41,138 nucleotides of DNA from Gemmatimonadota bacterium (GTDB lineage Bacteria; Latescibacterota; UBA2968; UBA8231): positions 36,477 through 77,614 of the forward strand of contig VXML01000043.1 in assembly GCA_009841115.1 (NCBI GenBank), written 5' to 3'. The notes under the pieces are model-generated. The model did no database searches and was not told where the DNA came from. It worked only from the letters and a program-made list of their open reading frames with translations. The position numbers and the translations under genes are program-made. This document shows positions 25,610-34,293 of this stretch, piece after piece (position 1 is the stretch's first letter; every line of letters starts with the position of its first letter).

Positions 25610-26611
25610 CTACTTTTCTTCCATGGCCGCGAGCAGTTCGGCAGCCCGCTGGCGCTTGTCGGGATTTTTGTCCCGGGCGATGATGCGCTGGAGCGCCGAG
25701 ACCGCTAGCGGATCGCCTTGCTCGCCCAACTCCAAGGCTTGGCGGTCGCGTTCCTCGTGATAGCTATTGTCGTAATCAACCACGTCCAGTTCGTACTGAC
25801 GCCAGTAGTATTGCAAGCGGTCGTCGGGCCACTCGGCGTAGATGGCCTCCCAAGTATTGGGCTGGCTGTGCGGCAGCAGGCTGCCCGGGGCGATGGGATC
25901 GGCCACGCGCTGGTAGCGAGCATCTATGGACAGGCGCAGTTGCTCGCCGGTGTTGGGGACGCCGCGATGGGGCATCATGCTGTGGAAGAACAGCACGTCC
26001 CCCTGTGCAAAGGGGCCGCCAGTCCATTCAAAAGAGTCGGTGATCGCCAATCCCCCAGCCCCTAAGGCCGGCTGGAAATTATAAACACCCCCCCGATGCG
26101 CCCCAGCGGCCACCTCCAGCCCACCCATCGTCGGCGGCAGATCGTGGAGTGGGAACCAAGCCGTATAGGTTTCGGCTGTGCCCTGAATGGGGATGAAGTC
26201 TTGATGCGGTGGCGTGGTAAAGGACTCGCGCTTGGGAAAGATGGTGCGGCCAATGAGGCGAGGGTGCGGCAACACTGGATCGTCGAACAGCTTTTCGAGT
26301 AGGCCAACGAGCGCGGGATGGTGCTGCAAAGCGTGGAATTCGGGCAGCGCGTACATCCGGCTATAGACATCCATATACTCGGGCGTCGGCTCGACGCAGA
26401 AGCCGTCTTGGTCGGCGATGGCGTCCTCGAGCGGCACGTCGGCCTGAACCCAGCCAGCGTCGCGAGCAATGGTCAAAAAGCGCAGCCTGAGCGCTTCGAG
26501 TTCCTCGGCGGGCAGCAGGCCGCTGACAAAGAGATGACCGTCGCGCTGCATGCGACCGCGGAGCGCGGGGGAGTCGTCAATGATAGGTGCTGAGTCGATA
26601 AAGGTCGGCAT
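25610..26611 (-). CDS. phytanoyl-CoA dioxygenase (PhyH) family protein
   Basis: The 333-residue Fe(II)/2-oxoglutarate oxygenase has the facial triad His136, Asp138 (in PPHQDFIP) and His215 (in MMPHRGVPN), with Arg226 in QLRLSIDAR as the 2-oxoglutarate anchor. The family hydroxylates many substrates, from phytanoyl-CoA to ectoine, mitomycin and phosphonates; nothing here points to one. The C-terminal 80 residues are charged and helical (RDQALELGEQ and RQRAAELLAAMEEK) and are unusual for the family. AGGAG precedes ATG. It is separated by 85 bases from the NhaC gene on the same strand. Confidence 0.9.
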   Translation of the reverse strand: MPTFIDSAPIIDDSPALRGRMQRDGHLFVSGLLPAEELEALRLRFLTIARDAGWVQADVPLEDAIADQDGFCVEPTPEYMDVYSRMYALPEFHALQHHPALVGLLEKLFDDPVLPHPRLIGRTIFPKRESFTTPPHQDFIPIQGTAETYTAWFPLHDLPPTMGGLEVAAGAHRGGVYNFQPALGAGGLAITDSFEWTGGPFAQGDVLFFHSMMPHRGVPNTGEQLRLSIDARYQRVADPIAPGSLLPHSQPNTWEAIYAEWPDDRLQYYWRQYELDVVDYDNSYHEERDRQALELGEQGDPLAVSALQRIIARDKNPDKRQRAAELLAAMEEK

Positions 26612-26696
26612 AACGAAGACTCCTAAAATAGAGAAGAATGCTAACTCGATAGGTGTTTCTTAATACTCAACGAGAGTTCAAGTTTAGCTAGGAGAC

Positions 26697-28415
26697 CTAG
26701 GCGGTAAAGAACGCCACGGCCGTCCAGCACAAAGCCGCCGCGCCCGCCGCAAGCGTCGCCTGCGGAATCTGCGTCTTGACGTGGTCCATCAGGTCGCACC
26801 CCGTACACATGGAACTGAGTACGGTGGTATCCGAAATCGGCGAGCACTGGTCGCCGTACACGCTGCCGTCCATGACCGCAGCAAAACACAGCGTCATAAA
26901 AAGCTCTGGATGCGCTAGGCCATTGGCCCCGGCCACCGCCCAAGCCAGCGGCATGGCCAGCGGAAACGCCACCGCATACGTGCCCCAGCTAGTACCAGTG
27001 GAAAAGGCAATGACCATCGTGAGAATCTGCAGCAAGACCGGAAGAAGAAAATACGGAATGGCCTCGCCGAGCTGTTCCACCAAAAAGATGCTGCCGCCGG
27101 TCTCCTTGCTGATGCCGCCTATGGTGATCGCCAGCAGCAAAATGACCGAGCCGAGCACCACGCCCTTAATGCCATCGTGAAATCCAGCAATGAGGTCTCT
27201 GAGCGCCATGCCCTTGGCCAAGGCCATGCCCGCAGCCAACAGGAGTGCAATGCCAAAGGCCCACTGCACATTGGGCGATCCGCCGGTGATAAAGGTACCA
27301 ACGGCAATGGCGATGAGCGTGCCCAGCGGCAAGAAGAATTCAAGGACATGCGGAGTGTAGCCTTCGGGGACATTGCTCCCTTGCAGCTCCTTGGCGCTCA
27401 GGGGATCGGCACCCGGAGCGTCGAGCTGACCGGTTGCGCGCGAGCGCTCCATCGCTGCCCTCAGTTGCTTACCTAAAAAGAGCGGTTTTTCAATGCTGAG
27501 CAGGAACGTGCCCAAGACGGCAAAAATGGCGTAAAAACAAAAGGGCACGCTTTGAAAAAAGAAGGCAATGCGATCGGCTTCAGTCGCCAAGAAACTAACG
27601 CCAGAGACGAAAATGAACGCTTGCACGTAGCCAGGCCAAGCATTGAATGCAAGCTGAGACGCAATCGGTGAGGCCGTTGAATCAACTACGTACGCCAACT
27701 CCTCGTGGCTGATTTTCTCGTTGTCAGCAATCGGTTTGACCGTAGTGCCGACCAGCACCGTGCTGACGGTACCGCCTTGGAAGAAGATGACCCCGAGCAT
27801 CCAAGCGACCAGCTTGGCGCTTCTGGGGCCGCGCACAAAGCGCACGGTCATAAACTCGGCAAAAGCCTGAGCCGCCCCCGTGCGCGACCATATCCCCATC
27901 AATCCACCCAACAGCCACAAGTAGAGCAGCAGGATTCCGGCCGCGCTTTCGGTCGCCAATGAGGGAATTAGTACCTCGCCGGTGAAGTCGTAGCGACCCA
28001 TCAGCAGAGCACCAGCGATGATGCCGCCCAACAGCGAGGTTACCGGTTCTTTGGTCAGCCAACACAACAGCACGGCCACCACCGCTGGCAGCAGCGACCA
28101 ATAGCTCCAGTGGCGCTTGGCCACCAGTTTGTAGTAGCGGCCGGTCTCCGCCACGGAGACAAATTCTTCTGTGACTGACGGTGCCGTCCTCGACCCCTCA
28201 ATTTTAGCCGGGTCGAGTTGGGCTTGCGCCATGGGCACGGCTTCGAAATGGGCGGGTTTTTCGCGATAGATATAGTACAGCTTGCCGTCGTCGTCCGTTT
28301 TCACGTCCAACTCGATCCGCTCGACCGTCCACGTCGGCGCTACGTTGATACCTATGATCCACGACGAGAGCAGGGCGATGGCAAAGATGGCGAAGTTGCG
28401 AATGCCTCTAGGCAT
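26697..28415 (-). CDS. NhaC-family Na+/H+ antiporter
   Basis: The 572-residue inner-membrane protein has about 12 helices and the NhaC signatures [13 protein letters not shown] and [15 protein letters not shown]. After the first helix (about 8-26) it has an extra soluble stretch of roughly 75 residues (VDVKTDDDG to VAKRHW) before the main transport core; this is absent from short NhaC proteins. AAGGAA precedes ATG. It starts 33 bases after the secreted papain-fold gene and is likely the last gene of that operon. It could exchange sodium for protons or, like malate/lactate NhaC relatives, for an organic acid. Confidence 0.9.
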   Translation of the reverse strand: MPRGIRNFAIFAIALLSSWIIGINVAPTWTVERIELDVKTDDDGKLYYIYREKPAHFEAVPMAQAQLDPAKIEGSRTAPSVTEEFVSVAETGRYYKLVAKRHWSYWSLLPAVVAVLLCWLTKEPVTSLLGGIIAGALLMGRYDFTGEVLIPSLATESAAGILLLYLWLLGGLMGIWSRTGAAQAFAEFMTVRFVRGPRSAKLVAWMLGVIFFQGGTVSTVLVGTTVKPIADNEKISHEELAYVVDSTASPIASQLAFNAWPGYVQAFIFVSGVSFLATEADRIAFFFQSVPFCFYAIFAVLGTFLLSIEKPLFLGKQLRAAMERSRATGQLDAPGADPLSAKELQGSNVPEGYTPHVLEFFLPLGTLIAIAVGTFITGGSPNVQWAFGIALLLAAGMALAKGMALRDLIAGFHDGIKGVVLGSVILLLAITIGGISKETGGSIFLVEQLGEAIPYFLLPVLLQILTMVIAFSTGTSWGTYAVAFPLAMPLAWAVAGANGLAHPELFMTLCFAAVMDGSVYGDQCSPISDTTVLSSMCTGCDLMDHVKTQIPQATLAAGAAALCWTAVAFFTA

Positions 28416-28448
28416 GGGGTTCCTTTCGGTTTGATGGTGAATAGTAGC

Positions 28449-30884
28449 TTACTTGAGCAAAAGTAGTTTGCGCGTTTGCACGCCCCAAGGGGTTTGCAAC
28501 CGATAGAAATATAGGCCCACGGCCAGTGCGCGCCCACCGTCGTTTACTCCATCCCAGCGCAGGGTGTATGAGCCGGCCGGATAGGTTCCCTCGACTAAGA
28601 CGGCAACCTGCTGACCGAGTGCGTTAAAAACTGCGAGCCGGATCGCCCCTGCTCGCGGCAGGGCGAAGCCAATCGCAGTGGTACTGTTAAATGGATTGGG
28701 GAAGTTCTGCGCTAGAGAGAATACCTCTGGCACCACCCCGTGCTGCTGTTGCAGCACCGCCGTGGGCGCAGAGGTTCTAGCGGCGACCAAGCGCACATCG
28801 CCTAAGTAGAACGTGCCGCGTAAGTTGCCGAACAGGCGAATGGATTCAATCGGCCCGTCGAGCCGAAAGAAGCGCTCCAGCGGAATCTCTATCACCTGCC
28901 ATTCTTGCCGCGCTAGATCCAAGCCACCCCCTTCAAACAGCGAGACTAGCGACGGCGTATCCCCATTGACCATGACATTGAAGACAGGCTGGCTGCCGCC
29001 TTCGGCATCGCCGGGATGGAAGGCCAGTCGCAAGGCGCGGTACCCCACCGGCTCCACCGGTGTGAGTGGCTTGTACTCGAGAGTAAACGCCTCGGCGGCA
29101 AGCGCCTGTGCCCACGTGCCGGCAAAGACCTGCTCATTTACCTCGACATTGGAGGTAAATCCCTGGGTCCAGTTCTCACCGTATTGGTCGGCAAAAATAA
29201 CCTGATCCGCCGCAGGCAAAACCACCAACTCCCTCACTATGGTCGTCTCTAGCGGCCCGTCTGGAGTCTCCTGGCGGATGTGAATATGCACGGACTTCAG
29301 GCCATTGGGCACATTCGCAGATAGCATCCCCGTTAGTTGGTACAGCCCCGCGCCGACCCGCTCTAGCTCTACCCCGGAGGCACCCCCCAACTCACTCAGG
29401 TCGGCGAAGACCTCGGGCACAGGTCCATCGGACACGGGGCTAGTGACACGCAGATGCTCGCACAGGACCAAGTCGGCCCCCGCTAGCGCGGAATCCGGCA
29501 ACGCGCTCTGCCAATCGGCCACTAGGCGCGGAGGCGGAAACAGGGCGCTGACCAGTTCTATATCGTCGAGATAAAACGTGCCACGCAGATTGCCGAAAAA
29601 GCGGATGGACTCGATCGGCTCTTCTAGTGGCGCAAAAGCCCACAGCGGCACTTCCACGGTCTGCCATTCGGCCCGCGCCATGTCGATCCCACGAAAAAAG
29701 CCATCGATTAGCGGTTCAACCTTGCGCGGATTTTCGTTGAGCTGCACGGAGAACGCCCCCCTCAAACCGACCGTCGCATCACCGGGGTGGAAGGCAAAGC
29801 GTAGAGCGCGATAGCCGACCGGTTCTATAGGCGCGGAGGGCAGCAATTCCAACGTGAAGCCGCGGGTCTCCACAGTTAGCGGTTCCCCCGCTGACACCGC
29901 AAGCTCAGCACCAGTAGTAAAGCCTACGTGCCAACCAACACCCAGCCCCTCGTCGAAGACAACTTGGTTCTCGGCTGGCATCAGCACCACGGTTCGCTTG
30001 ACCTCGACCGAGGCTTCGCCTTGGCGGATGTGGAAAACGACGGTCTTGCGCCCCGCGCTCCCATTGGCGGCTAGGGTCTCTACGAAAGGATAAAACCCCG
30101 GCGAGGCTTCGATCAGCGTTTGGTCCGACGTACCGCCCAACGCGCTCAAGTCCGCAGACACATGCAGGTCCTCGCCATTGGCCAGCATATCGCGGATGCG
30201 AATGCCACCGGCAAACTCCACCGCCGCACCCACGGCGACCGAATCGGAGAAGCTCCCCTCCCACTCGGCGGCCAACGGCCCCGGAGCAAAATAAATCTGG
30301 TGCATGCGGATGAAGCCCCGAGAAATGATGGCGTTTTCGACCGCATCGCGGCCATAGCGCGTGTAGCGGCCTATGTGCGGATCGTCGGTATTGGTAAATC
30401 CCCCGTTGAGCCGCTCGGTCCACTGGCTCGCCGGATCCATCGCGTAGTAAAAGCGCTCGTCGTACCCAACCAACACCATTAGGTGTCCGACCGTGGAAAA
30501 GCCGCCGTGGACGATGACTGGTCGGCCAGCGTCCAGCAGCGCATGCAATTCCCGCAACAGCCCGGTTTCAGTCGCTTGGTCGCGGACACTCAAACCGCGC
30601 AGCGCAGCTTCCTCGTTAAAAACCTTTTCGAGACCTCCGGTGGTCTGAGCGACGTGCGTACCCCATTTGGCGGAGATCATATCGGGAGTAATGTCGTCGG
30701 CCCCGTAGTATTTGAGCACAATCGCGACGCTGGTATTTTGGCAGGAGCCAGAAGGATTAATGCGATTGCTGTGCTGGTGAAAATAGGGCACATCCGGAAT
30801 GTAGCCGGCCTCCGTCGGCCCCGCACTGCACCAGCCAGCAACACACGCCGCTAGCAGAATCCTATAGCGCCTGTTCAATATCAT
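28449..30884 (-). CDS. secreted C39-like papain-fold protein with duplicated modules and C-terminal sorting-type domain
   Basis: The 811-residue product has a signal peptide (1-26, ending PTEAGY). A peptidase C39-like domain covers about 30-200 with Gln37, Cys48 (SGSCQNTS), His134 (TVGHLMVLVG) and Asp150 placed as a papain-type active site. Two similar modules of about 250 residues follow (204-449 and 454-705). Both contain ADLSxLGG, PVGYRALR-AFHPGDA and PIESIR-FGNLRGTFYL. The last 90 residues (FSLAQNFPNPFNSTTAIGF to RKLLLLK) match the FlgD-Ig/type A sorting-like domain of FCB-group secreted proteins. The substrate, presumably a peptide or peptidoglycan cross-link, is unknown. Confidence 0.88.
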   Translation of the reverse strand: MILNRRYRILLAACVAGWCSAGPTEAGYIPDVPYFHQHSNRINPSGSCQNTSVAIVLKYYGADDITPDMISAKWGTHVAQTTGGLEKVFNEEAALRGLSVRDQATETGLLRELHALLDAGRPVIVHGGFSTVGHLMVLVGYDERFYYAMDPASQWTERLNGGFTNTDDPHIGRYTRYGRDAVENAIISRGFIRMHQIYFAPGPLAAEWEGSFSDSVAVGAAVEFAGGIRIRDMLANGEDLHVSADLSALGGTSDQTLIEASPGFYPFVETLAANGSAGRKTVVFHIRQGEASVEVKRTVVLMPAENQVVFDEGLGVGWHVGFTTGAELAVSAGEPLTVETRGFTLELLPSAPIEPVGYRALRFAFHPGDATVGLRGAFSVQLNENPRKVEPLIDGFFRGIDMARAEWQTVEVPLWAFAPLEEPIESIRFFGNLRGTFYLDDIELVSALFPPPRLVADWQSALPDSALAGADLVLCEHLRVTSPVSDGPVPEVFADLSELGGASGVELERVGAGLYQLTGMLSANVPNGLKSVHIHIRQETPDGPLETTIVRELVVLPAADQVIFADQYGENWTQGFTSNVEVNEQVFAGTWAQALAAEAFTLEYKPLTPVEPVGYRALRLAFHPGDAEGGSQPVFNVMVNGDTPSLVSLFEGGGLDLARQEWQVIEIPLERFFRLDGPIESIRLFGNLRGTFYLGDVRLVAARTSAPTAVLQQQHGVVPEVFSLAQNFPNPFNSTTAIGFALPRAGAIRLAVFNALGQQVAVLVEGTYPAGSYTLRWDGVNDGGRALAVGLYFYRLQTPWGVQTRKLLLLK
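28770..30275 (-). repeat. Tandem duplication of a 250-residue module
   Basis: Residues 204-449 (29538-30275) and 454-705 (28770-29525) of the secreted protein are two copies of one module. Similarity extends along the full length and is visible in DNA, for example attgccgaa-a-gcg-atgga-tc-atcggc in both. The module reads as beta-rich and carbohydrate-binding-like. Confidence 0.85.
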
Positions 30885-30902
30885 CCTCTGCCGTCCATCA
30901 AC

Positions 30903-32486
30903 TCATATTCCCGAAGGTTCGCTCGGCCCCAGATCTATGTCTTGGCCGCGGTGATAATTGCGCCCCATCAGGTATTTGATATCCAACTCTACGTCGCGCA
31001 CAAAAATCTCCGGCAGCGCTTGGGCGTCCCGCCGCACCAATTCGACTGCGAGTGTGTTGTTTCCCTTTTTCGGCCAGTATTTGGCGTCTAGCTTAAACGC
31101 GTACCAATACCCCGACCCCGTGCGATAGCGCGGAGCCGACATCCGGTACATCTCGTTGATCTTGCGCAACAGACTGGCGGGCAACTCCCGGCCATTGAGA
31201 TAGAACTTCAGTCGGTCGCGCTCGGTGTGACCCATCACCCGCACCCGCAGCAACACTTCGTGTATCCGGCCGACCTTGGCCCAGCGCCGCAGATCGTCGC
31301 TAACCGACAAAGTGATGGAAGCCTTGCGGCCCTTTTGCAAATAGGCCGGTAACTGCATGGTCGTCCCCGGCTCGGTGGTGGGATTGGGGTAGCGCCCGGT
31401 CACGGTTGGTATGTAGTAAATTTTGTCGCGCGCGGCCATGACCTCTGGATAGGGCAATTCCCGCAGCTTCTCGTAGAAGGATGCCTGGTACGGCCAGTTC
31501 CCGAACCAGTGTGCCAAGTACAGGCCATCGACGCCCTGCGCCCAGTAGTTGCAGGCGGCCCCGCGCACCATCTCAATGGTCGCCTCCCCCAAGCGATCCG
31601 AGTCCACGTGGCTTTGCAAAGCCGCGAATACCCGACAAGCCGTGCCTTCGGCCGCTGCAACCAGAGGCCGGAAATCAATAGTCGAGTCCAACAATTCCGG
31701 GCCGGAAAACGCCTGACCGATCAACACATCGACTAGCCCTTCGCGCAGCCACGCCTCGACGTCCATGCCGACGGCATAGCACCCTTCGATGCTGTGGGGA
31801 ATGCGGATGGCCAATTCGCGTTGCTTGCCGCTCCGCTTAACAGCGCGATACACCTTGCGCACCCACTCGGTCATAATCTCGCGGCCAGCATCGACCTCGT
31901 CTGGGTGGAAGTAGTAGGGCTGGTAGTTCATCTGCAGTTCAAAGCCATCGACCGGGTATTTCTTTAGCGTCTCGGCAATCAGGGCAAAGCGCTCGTCGCG
32001 GACTTCTTTGTGCTTGAAGTCGAGACAGGTGTAGCCGGGATAGTCGTCGGACACACCGTCTTGCGCGCCGATTTCGAGATGGGCGTTGTCAAAGCGGAAA
32101 TCCGAGCAGCGTACGTCCTCTTCGCGCGGCCCCCGCCCCTGCTGTACCAACAGCGTCGGATACACCTGCTTGCCGTACTGGTGGGCGCGGTCGCAAATCA
32201 GGCGCAGAGGATCGTGCCCCTTGCGAATTAGGTCGCGGGCATTTTGATGGGCGCGGCGAAAAATCAAATGCGGCCACCGCTTCATATTGTGGCCCCACAG
32301 CTCCCCTACCTCGGTGTCGTGCAGCACGGTGCGGCCATCGCCCAGACAAAACATGAGGGCCTCGACCGGCGTACCCAACAGCTCGTCCACCCCCTGCTCG
32401 TATTCCTCCTTCTGCATCGGCGGCTCGTACATGTAGATCAGTGGATGCCGCCCGTCGTGGTAAAACATGATTCTTGGCTTTGGCAT
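30903..32486 (-). CDS. glycosidase-like TIM-barrel protein (paralogue of 20453-22000)
   Basis: The 527-residue protein shares layout and motifs with the 515-residue protein at 20453. DGFELQM (180-186) stands where the other has DGVELDW, and HSIEGCYAVGMDVEAWL (231-247) is nearly the same in both. Here the acidic residue after EL is replaced (QM for DW), so the active site differs. A C-terminal beta-sandwich (about 395-520) follows. No signal peptide is seen. AAGGAG precedes ATG. It starts 12 bases after the Gfo/Idh/MocA gene and 18 bases before the secreted papain-fold gene, so all are probably one transcript. Sugar or glycoside catabolism is inferred. Confidence 0.8.
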   Translation of the reverse strand: MPKPRIMFYHDGRHPLIYMYEPPMQKEEYEQGVDELLGTPVEALMFCLGDGRTVLHDTEVGELWGHNMKRWPHLIFRRAHQNARDLIRKGHDPLRLICDRAHQYGKQVYPTLLVQQGRGPREEDVRCSDFRFDNAHLEIGAQDGVSDDYPGYTCLDFKHKEVRDERFALIAETLKKYPVDGFELQMNYQPYYFHPDEVDAGREIMTEWVRKVYRAVKRSGKQRELAIRIPHSIEGCYAVGMDVEAWLREGLVDVLIGQAFSGPELLDSTIDFRPLVAAAEGTACRVFAALQSHVDSDRLGEATIEMVRGAACNYWAQGVDGLYLAHWFGNWPYQASFYEKLRELPYPEVMAARDKIYYIPTVTGRYPNPTTEPGTTMQLPAYLQKGRKASITLSVSDDLRRWAKVGRIHEVLLRVRVMGHTERDRLKFYLNGRELPASLLRKINEMYRMSAPRYRTGSGYWYAFKLDAKYWPKKGNNTLAVELVRRDAQALPEIFVRDVELDIKYLMGRNYHRGQDIDLGPSEPSGI

Positions 32487-32498
32487 AGTCTGGCTCCT

Positions 32499-33602
32499 TT
32501 AGGTCCAGTTGCGCGAATCGGGCACGGCCACCCAAGCCGACCCTTGGGCGATCGACTGTTGGCTGACGAGGCCGGGCAAGGTCATGTCCATCGCCAAGTC
32601 AATGCCAATGGCCGGTTCCTTTTCCCCGCGGATGGCCGCGACAAAGTCCTGAACCTCCCAATAGTCGCCACCGCCATGTCCTGCGGCAAGAGCTTCTGCG
32701 GGCGGATGCCGCCAATGATCAGGCAAAAATTCCTCTAGCGCGTCCAACGGCTCCCAGCGCGGCTGCGCGCTGCGATTGCGCAGCCAGATTTTAGCTGCGG
32801 TCTCAAAGCCGTCGCCCGATTCGTACGCGCCATCGGTCCCCTGTAGCGCATAATGCACCATGTGGTGTGGCCGGTCCGAGAGCATATCGACCCGGATATG
32901 CGCCAGCCCACCGCCCGAGAGCCGACACATCATGGTCACCGAATCCTCCATTTCGTACAAATCGCCGCGCGGGTCGCGGTAGTGATTCCCAGTGCCCACG
33001 GCGCAGACGGCCACCACCCGCTGCCCGGCAAACCACGTCAGCACCGGCCCCAAGCTGTGCGTGCCATAGGTGCAGCCATTGACACCCGTCTGCCAGCGCC
33101 GCCGCCAAGGCGTAGTCTCGTTGAGCTGTTTCAGTTCGTGGATATAAGCTCCTTCGGCATAGTACAGCTCGCCGAAAAAGCCGCGCTCAACCAACGCTTT
33201 TACCAGTGTGTTGGGCTTGGTGTACACGTAGTTTTCGGCCATCATATAGACGGCTCGACTGCGCCGCGCCGCCCGCGTCAAATCGCGGCACTCCTCGACC
33301 GATACCCCGGCCGTCACCTCGCTGAGCACGTGGATGTCGCGCTCTAAGGCCGCGATGGACTGAGGCACGTGCCACGGCATGGGCGAACCCACGACGACCG
33401 CGTCCACGCCCCCAGCGTCGAGCATTGCGTCGGCATCCGTAAAAACCTGTTCGACGCCCAATTCAGCCGCGTGTTGTTCAACCTCTTCCCGGCGGATGTC
33501 GCACAACGCAGTAACTTCCGTAGCCGGATGGGTCAACAGGGTGGGAGTAAAGCCACTTCCGCGACCAGCAGCCCCAATGACGCCAAAGCGTATCTTGTCC
33601 AT
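32499..33602 (-). CDS. Gfo/Idh/MocA family oxidoreductase
   Basis: Starting at MDKIRFGVIGAAGRG, the 367-residue protein has an N-terminal Rossmann fold with GAAGRG (10-15), PMPWHVPQ and EVTAGVSVEE in place of the usual EKP, and a C-terminal alpha/beta domain with YGTHSLGP. An in-frame start at 33740 would add 46 residues across the promoter region and lacks family similarity. These NAD(P)-dependent enzymes oxidise or reduce sugars, inositols and related polyols. It is the first gene of a minus-strand operon with the TIM-barrel protein, papain-fold protein and NhaC antiporter, and it is divergent from the DUF5069 gene. Confidence 0.9.
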   Translation of the reverse strand: MDKIRFGVIGAAGRGSGFTPTLLTHPATEVTALCDIRREEVEQHAAELGVEQVFTDADAMLDAGGVDAVVVGSPMPWHVPQSIAALERDIHVLSEVTAGVSVEECRDLTRAARRSRAVYMMAENYVYTKPNTLVKALVERGFFGELYYAEGAYIHELKQLNETTPWRRRWQTGVNGCTYGTHSLGPVLTWFAGQRVVAVCAVGTGNHYRDPRGDLYEMEDSVTMMCRLSGGGLAHIRVDMLSDRPHHMVHYALQGTDGAYESGDGFETAAKIWLRNRSAQPRWEPLDALEEFLPDHWRHPPAEALAAGHGGGDYWEVQDFVAAIRGEKEPAIGIDLAMDMTLPGLVSQQSIAQGSAWVAVPDSRNWT

Positions 33603-33612
33603 TGCTATCCGT

Positions 33613-33641
33613 TTGACAATCGGCCCGAACAACCGTACTGT
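33613..33641 (+). promoter_or_regulatory. Sigma-70-type promoter for the DUF5069 gene
   Basis: TTGACA (33613-33618) is a perfect -35 box, followed after 17 bases by TACTGT (33636-33641), which keeps the key TA...T positions of a -10. Transcription would start near 33648, giving a leader of about 36 bases with an AGGAGG site at 33672-33677. Confidence 0.65.
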
Positions 33642-33650
33642 TGTAGGCCG
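33621..33650. promoter_or_regulatory. Dyad between divergent promoters, possible operator
   Basis: CGGCC (33621-33625) pairs with GGCCG (33646-33650) and ACAAC (33629-33633) with GTTGT (33640-33644), with a small internal loop. It is followed by six T on the plus strand. On the minus strand a TTGAAA box just outside it and a TACGGT box 16 bases on form a possible promoter for the Gfo/Idh operon, so the dyad overlaps both promoters. It could be an operator or a small hairpin attenuator. Confidence 0.5.
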
Positions 33651-33683
33651 TTTTTTCAACCCATTCCCTATAGGAGGAATCTC

Positions 33684-34118
33684 ATGGCCATTATACCTAA
33701 TATTAGTTCGGATATCGCCGGGCCGCTCGGCGCGATTCACCTGCCCCGCCTGTGGTCCAAGCTGCGCCTAAGCGCGGCTGGCGAACTGCCCGCAGACTAT
33801 CCGGAATGCGGCGCGGGCTTCGATCAGATGGTCCTCGACGGCCTCAGCATCGACCGCGACGCGGCCGTAGCCTACGTCAAGGACAACAAGGCCAGCTACA
33901 TCGAATTTGAAAATTGGGTCAAGGCCCAGCGCGGCGGCTCCGTTCCCCAGAGCGAAATCGACGCTTCCAACGCCGCCATCCGCGGCTACAATCACGACGA
34001 CGAAACCCGCACCGACATCCTCGGTGCCGCTGGCCTCGGCGACGACGGCAGCATTCTCGACGCCGTCAATCTCAACAACCTCGACGACTGGACTGAACTG
34101 CACAACGCCCTGAGCTAA
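33684..34118 (+). CDS. DUF5069 family protein
   Basis: The ATG at 33684 has a perfect AGGAGG site 6 bases upstream and the promoter just described, so the start is well supported; a longer reading frame from 33369 overlaps the Gfo/Idh gene and is rejected. The 144-residue soluble protein begins with IHLPRLWSKLRLSAAGELPADY and GFDQMVLDGLSID, the pattern of DUF5069, a small all-helical family of unknown function. The second half is acidic. A strong terminator follows 23 bases after the stop, so the gene is probably transcribed alone. Confidence 0.85.
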   Translation: MAIIPNISSDIAGPLGAIHLPRLWSKLRLSAAGELPADYPECGAGFDQMVLDGLSIDRDAAVAYVKDNKASYIEFENWVKAQRGGSVPQSEIDASNAAIRGYNHDDETRTDILGAAGLGDDGSILDAVNLNNLDDWTELHNALS

Positions 34119-34141
34119 AAGGACGTCTCCCACTCGTCTAT

Positions 34142-34183
34142 CGGCCCGTTTCCTCTCGTTGGAGGCGGGCCGCTTTGTTGTTT
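34142..34183 (+). terminator. Rho-independent terminator after the DUF5069 gene
   Basis: Arms cggcccgtttcc (34142-34153) and ggaggcgggccg (34161-34172) form a 12-bp stem with two G-T pairs and a 7-base loop. The T-rich stretch ctttgttgttt follows at once. Confidence 0.88.
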
Positions 34184-34208
34184 GCTGCCCGCCTATTCAT
34201 ACCGCCTT

Positions 34209-34224
34209 TTGACGGGGCTGTCAA
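34209..34224. promoter_or_regulatory. TTGAC-N6-GTCAA palindrome upstream of the ArgE-like gene
   Basis: A perfect 5-bp inverted repeat with a 6-base spacer lies 70 bases before the ArgE-like start. TTGACG could also serve as a -35, but no good -10 is seen at 16-18 bases. It may be an operator; evidence is thin. The gene start itself has only a weak ribosome site. Confidence 0.3.
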
Positions 34225-34293
34225 CGCTCTTGATAGCCCTCTACTAAGTTTGTACCTTGTGCCAATCACCCTCTCTGCGAAAGCGAATCTGCA

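Noticed and set aside
33369..33683. N-terminal extension of the DUF5069 protein
   Set aside because: It overlaps the Gfo/Idh gene and the promoter, and the AGGAGG site fixes the start at 33684.
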